DNA of 8,049 nucleotides from an uncultured Sulfurovum sp. (GTDB lineage Bacteria; Campylobacterota; Campylobacteria; Campylobacterales; Sulfurovaceae): contig CAMZLC010000182.1 of the NCBI GenBank assembly GCA_947311605.1, positions 1-8,049 on the forward strand, read 5' to 3'. Positions within the stretch are counted from its first letter, which is position 1, and the number at the start of each line of letters is the position of its first letter. Both the position numbers and the translations under genes were made by a program. Below, piece after piece: positions 5,497-8,049 of this stretch. Under the pieces are notes generated by a model. That model was not told where the DNA came from and did no database searches. It was given only the letters and a program-made list of their open reading frames with translations.

Positions 5497-6552
5497 CTAT
5501 TTGCCCTGGATATAGTCCAGATCAGAGATGATTGTCCAGTCTCTGGCTTTTTTCATATAGGCCCTTTGTGAGTCCACGATCTCTTTGAAAAATGGGCTCT
5601 GTGTACTGTACTTGGCGACCAGTGCGTCATTGACCTTTCTCATCTGATCCATGATCGGCTTGGGGAAGGTTTTGACCTTGATATTGGGATATTTCTCCTT
5701 CATGCTTGCCCATGCCAGTGCGTTCTCATGGTAAAACTCTATATACATACGGTAGGCAGAGAGTCGCATGGCATTGCGCAGGATCTCCTTGTGCGTGTCG
5801 CTGAGCTTGTCGTAGGCCTTTTTGTTGACCAGATACTCCGCTTCGGCACCAGGCTCATGCCAGCCCGTGTAGTAGTAGGGAGCGATCTTGTGAAATCCCA
5901 TCTTGATATCCATGCCCGGCCCTACCCACTCCAGTGCATCGATCGTACCGCGATCGAGCGAGGTATAGAGCTCACCCGGTGGGATATTGGTCACCGCAAC
6001 CCCCAGCTCGGACATGATCTCTCCCGCAAATCCGGGGATACGCATTCGCAGGCCCTTGAGATCCTCAGCTGTCTTGATCTCTTTTTTAAACCAACCGCCC
6101 ATCTGATTGCCGGTATTGCCGCCCTCAAATGCGAGCATACCGTACTTAGCATAGGCCTTCTCCATGAGTGCCATCCCGCCGCCAAAGTCCATCCATGCCA
6201 TACGCTCCGGGGCTGTCATCCCAAAAGGCATCGTAGTAAAAGGCATCAGGTTGATATCTTTGCCTTTCCAAAAGTAGGAGGTGGTATGTCCCATCTGGTA
6301 CTGTCCGCCCTTGACCATATCAAAGACCCCCATGGGTGCCTTGTGCTTGTTGGCAGAGTCCACACGGATCGTAAACTCGCCGCCACTCATCTGTTCTACA
6401 TACTTTGCCATATTCTCCGTAGCAGTGATGATCGGTGCGGCTGCGCTTCCCCAGGTGGTCGCTATCTTCCATTTGACCCGGTCGCCTGCCTGCAATGACA
6501 ATGTCGATAGTATCGCCAAGGCACACAAGGCGACCTTTTTGCCTCTATTCAT
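5497..6552 (-). CDS. TRAP transporter substrate-binding protein, DctP family (TakP-like)
   Basis: Periplasmic solute-binding protein of a tripartite ATP-independent (TRAP) transporter. The product has 351 residues, a normal length. The N-terminus is a signal peptide: basic MNRGKK, a hydrophobic core at 7-20, and probable cleavage after A22 (LQA-GD). The mature part has the TRAP fold landmarks: GGNTGNQMGGWF (144-155), the conserved substrate-carboxylate Arg in LRMRIPG (R171), IDALEWVGP (204-212) and a Tyr/Trp-rich APYYYTGWHEPG (224-235). The last two resemble the 2-oxoacid-binding TakP branch, so a 2-oxo or hydroxy acid ligand is a reasonable inference, not shown. The ATG at 6552 has GGAG at 6561-6558, spacing 5 nt. 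No DctQ or DctM membrane subunit lies in this window; both neighbours are unrelated and on the opposite strand, so the gene is monocistronic. Confidence 0.93.
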   Translation of the reverse strand: MNRGKKVALCALAILSTLSLQAGDRVKWKIATTWGSAAAPIITATENMAKYVEQMSGGEFTIRVDSANKHKAPMGVFDMVKGGQYQMGHTTSYFWKGKDINLMPFTTMPFGMTAPERMAWMDFGGGMALMEKAYAKYGMLAFEGGNTGNQMGGWFKKEIKTAEDLKGLRMRIPGFAGEIMSELGVAVTNIPPGELYTSLDRGTIDALEWVGPGMDIKMGFHKIAPYYYTGWHEPGAEAEYLVNKKAYDKLSDTHKEILRNAMRLSAYRMYIEFYHENALAWASMKEKYPNIKVKTFPKPIMDQMRKVNDALVAKYSTQSPFFKEIVDSQRAYMKKARDWTIISDLDYIQGK

Positions 6553-6581
6553 CGTATCTCCTTTGAAATTTTTATGAAGCT

Positions 6582-6590
6582 ATTTTATCA
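6582..6590 (-). promoter_or_regulatory. Candidate extended -10 for the TRAP-binding protein gene
   Basis: The minus strand reads TGATAAAAT (TG, one base, then TAAAAT). It gives a leader of about 22 nt containing the AAGGAG ribosome site. An overlapping TATGAT (6592-6587) is an alternative -10. No -35 was identified. Confidence 0.45.
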
Positions 6591-6681
6591 TACTGGCTTT
6601 AAACCTTGGTCTGATTTTCTAAAATTGCCGCAGAAAAAGGGACTAACTCCAAAAAGTAACGCTTTGTTCACACAAAACAGC

Positions 6682-6687
6682 TACAAT
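6682..6687 (+). promoter_or_regulatory. -10 box directly before truD (leaderless layout)
   Basis: TACAAT ends 6 nt before the ATG at 6694, the normal distance from a -10 box to the first transcribed base. There is no Shine-Dalgarno before this ATG. The layout matches the one before tag. Confidence 0.45.
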
Positions 6688-6693
6688 ATATGT

Positions 6694-7782
6694 ATGAAAA
6701 CCTATGCCTATACCCATGACCCGATACCTTTTGATTTTCAGCAGAGTGTGGAGCGATTCCATGTGGAGGAGATACCCCTCTTTGCGCCCAGCGGCAGGGG
6801 CGAGTACCTGCTGATGGATATCAAAAAACAGGATCTCAGCACCTGGAGACTGCTGAATATCTTCAAGGAGGCTACTGGCGCAGATGACAGAGAGATCGGT
6901 TACGCCGGACTCAAAGACAAAAATGCTACCACCATACAGCGCATCTCACTCCCCAAAAAATACGAGAAGATGCTCAAGCATATCACCACAGAACGCATAG
7001 AAATACTGGCAAAGCACTACAACCACCTCCCTCTCAAGGTCGGACAGCTCAAGGGCAATCGCTTTGAGATCATCTTGACACAGATCACAGAAAACAGTGC
7101 CAAGCACTTCGAGAAGATCGCCCAAAAAATGTCTCATGAAGGCTTTCCCAATTATTACGGCTATCAACGCTTCGGCGAAGATGGCAAGAGCTGGGAGCAG
7201 GGCAAAGAGATCGCCCACAGCGGAAAGCGCCTCAAGGGTGCCAAAGAAAAACTGCTGGTCTCTGCCTACCAGAGCTACCTCTTCAACCGCTGGCTCTCCC
7301 AAAGGATCAGCCTCTCCCAGGTGATCGCCAAAAACACTCCCGCCCAGGCGGTAGAAATCCTGGGATACCCTGCCCCACTGATCGAGGATCTTTCTAGGCA
7401 ACCACAGTTCTTCAAGCTCTTTTTGGGCGAGGCGCTGATGCAATATCCTTCCGGCAAGCAAAGCTACTGCAAAGACAGCTATTTTGATGCCGGACGCTTC
7501 CATAAACGGGAGATCGCACCTACGGGACTGTTGGCGGGAGATCAGGTCTCCAGAGCCTATGCTGACGCCAGGCATCTGGAGCAGCCCCATGACGATGAGG
7601 AGCTTACCAATCTCCGTGGAGACCGGCGCTTAGCCTGGATCTGGCCGGAAGGATTTTCGTGTAGCTACGATCAGCAAAAAGAGGCACTGGCGGTCAGATT
7701 TACACTGCCCAAAGGTGCCTATGCCACCGCCTTTCTCGAAGAGGTAGGCAAATACTCACTCAAGCCTGAGAGAAAGCGCTAA
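6694..7782 (+). CDS. truD: tRNA pseudouridine(13) synthase
   Basis: Converts uridine 13 of certain tRNAs, notably tRNA-Glu, to pseudouridine. From the ATG at 6694 the protein has 362 residues. Visible signatures are RFHVEEIP (21-28), the catalytic motif GYAGLKDKNATT (69-80, with D75 as the nucleophilic Asp), NYYGYQRFG (153-161) and SAYQSYLFNRWLS (190-202), followed by the TRUD insertion domain. The frame stays open back to an ATG at 6574. Those 40 extra codons do not look like TruD, have no ribosome site and lie across the opposite-strand promoter of the TRAP gene, so I take 6694. A -10 box ends 6 nt before this ATG and no Shine-Dalgarno is seen, suggesting a leaderless mRNA. A secreted-protein gene begins 2 nt after its TAA. 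Confidence 0.96.
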   Translation: MKTYAYTHDPIPFDFQQSVERFHVEEIPLFAPSGRGEYLLMDIKKQDLSTWRLLNIFKEATGADDREIGYAGLKDKNATTIQRISLPKKYEKMLKHITTERIEILAKHYNHLPLKVGQLKGNRFEIILTQITENSAKHFEKIAQKMSHEGFPNYYGYQRFGEDGKSWEQGKEIAHSGKRLKGAKEKLLVSAYQSYLFNRWLSQRISLSQVIAKNTPAQAVEILGYPAPLIEDLSRQPQFFKLFLGEALMQYPSGKQSYCKDSYFDAGRFHKREIAPTGLLAGDQVSRAYADARHLEQPHDDEELTNLRGDRRLAWIWPEGFSCSYDQQKEALAVRFTLPKGAYATAFLEEVGKYSLKPERKR

Positions 7783-7784
7783 AG

Positions 7785-8049
7785 ATGCTGAAAAGCATTT
7801 TCTTCATCGTATCACTTCTTTTTGCCGGCATCTCAGAGGCGGGCTACAGTATCAAGCCGGACAAACGCACCCCTTCGGCCATCGATCACCTCCCTTTTCA
7901 TACGGTGGCGGACATGAAACATATCCCACAGCGCACCTCCTACTATGCCAAGCAGCTCATCCCTCTGCCCAGATCACAGCAACTTCGCTACGACAGAGCC
8001 TACAACAGACGCTACTTCGCACCCTGGTCACAAACAGGTATGCATGAAC
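7785..8049 (+). CDS. Secreted protein, N-terminal part; resembles NlpC/P60-associated SH3 proteins; runs off the right edge
   Basis: I translated 88 codons from the ATG at 7785. Residues 1-19 are a clear export signal (MLKS followed by the hydrophobic core IFFIVSLLFAGI), with probable cleavage near SEA-GYS. There is no lipobox cysteine. The visible mature part is basic and rich in Tyr, Arg and Pro, ending in LRYDRAYNRRYFAPW (68-82). A motif of the type x-Asp-x-x-Asn-x-x-Tyr-Phe-x-Pro-Trp is, from memory, typical of the N-terminal stabilising domain of NlpC/P60 cell-wall peptidases with bacterial SH3 domains, found in many Campylobacterota. The catalytic part would lie outside the window, so this is a suggestion only. 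It starts 2 nt after the truD stop with a poor ribosome site (GAGAG about 12 nt upstream), so translation is probably coupled to truD. Confidence 0.7.
   Translation, partial: MLKSIFFIVSLLFAGISEAGYSIKPDKRTPSAIDHLPFHTVADMKHIPQRTSYYAKQLIPLPRSQQLRYDRAYNRRYFAPWSQTGMHE

Noticed and set aside
5506..5520. Hairpin CTGGA/TCCAG near the tag/dctP junction
   Set aside because: It lies inside the 3' coding end of the TRAP-binding protein gene and has no T-run on either strand.
5728..6498. Open frame of 256 codons on the plus strand
   Set aside because: It is antisense to the TRAP-binding protein gene over its whole length, has no family likeness and is rich in His and Cys as expected for a shadow frame.
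6574..6693. N-terminal 40-codon extension of truD
   Set aside because: It has no TruD likeness and no ribosome site, and it overlaps the divergent promoter; it is open by chance.
6946..7590. Open frame of 214 codons on the minus strand
   Set aside because: It is antisense to truD, with low-complexity Leu/Val/Glu composition and no ribosome site or recognisable motif.
1..8049. Search by eye for mobile elements, CRISPR repeats, tRNAs, attachment sites, toxin-antitoxin pairs or defence genes
   Set aside because: None was seen. Every stretch is covered by housekeeping or transport genes with short gaps, and no long direct or inverted repeats were noticed.

Overview
The window is a compact stretch of ordinary chromosome, most likely from a member of the Campylobacterota (Epsilonproteobacteria). 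The best evidence is LepA, whose N-terminal 255 residues follow the form I recall from Helicobacter and Campylobacter, for example the segment IYDSWFDNYLGALALVR. The HemH motif TIDNSETVFELD and the general style of the Prs and YigZ proteins agree. Base composition looks close to 50% GC, higher than in host-associated members, so a free-living sulfur- or hydrogen-oxidising relative (Sulfurovum-like) is my tentative guess. The genus cannot be fixed from the sequence alone.

Layout. Minus strand, 1-1756: prs (PRPP synthetase) followed downstream by lepA (EF-4), which runs off the left edge. A 123-bp divergent gap with a symmetric hairpin follows. Plus strand, 1880-2383: a DUF2062 membrane protein. 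Its stop interlocks with the stop of a four-gene minus-strand operon (4856-2380) transcribed hemH, VanZ-like membrane protein, yigZ/IMPACT, then a zinc-knuckle SAM methyltransferase. The reading frames of this operon overlap or touch at every junction. A 67-bp divergent gap then leads to tag (3-methyladenine DNA glycosylase I, plus strand, 4924-5496). Tag ends base-to-base against a minus-strand gene for a TRAP-transporter substrate-binding protein (6552-5497). A 141-bp divergent gap leads to truD (tRNA pseudouridine 13 synthase, plus strand, from 6694). TruD is followed after 2 nt by the 5' part of a secreted protein whose N-terminus resembles NlpC/P60-associated SH3 proteins and which runs off the right edge.

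The genes do not form one pathway. They are mostly housekeeping functions: nucleotide precursor supply, translation quality, heme synthesis, base-excision repair and tRNA modification, plus one solute-binding protein that has no TRAP membrane subunits in the window. No stretch over 300 bases lacks a gene, and I see no tRNA, rRNA, IS element, CRISPR array, prophage or defence gene.

Nothing here looks like a new multi-gene system. The most interesting signals are at the level of expression. Two plus-strand genes (tag and truD) have a good -10 box only 5-6 nt before the ATG and no Shine-Dalgarno, suggesting leaderless mRNAs. A terminator-like hairpin sits where no known transcript should end. 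Two operon genes (hemH and the VanZ-like gene) have well-spaced Shine-Dalgarno sequences that point to TTG starts downstream of the longest reading frame.
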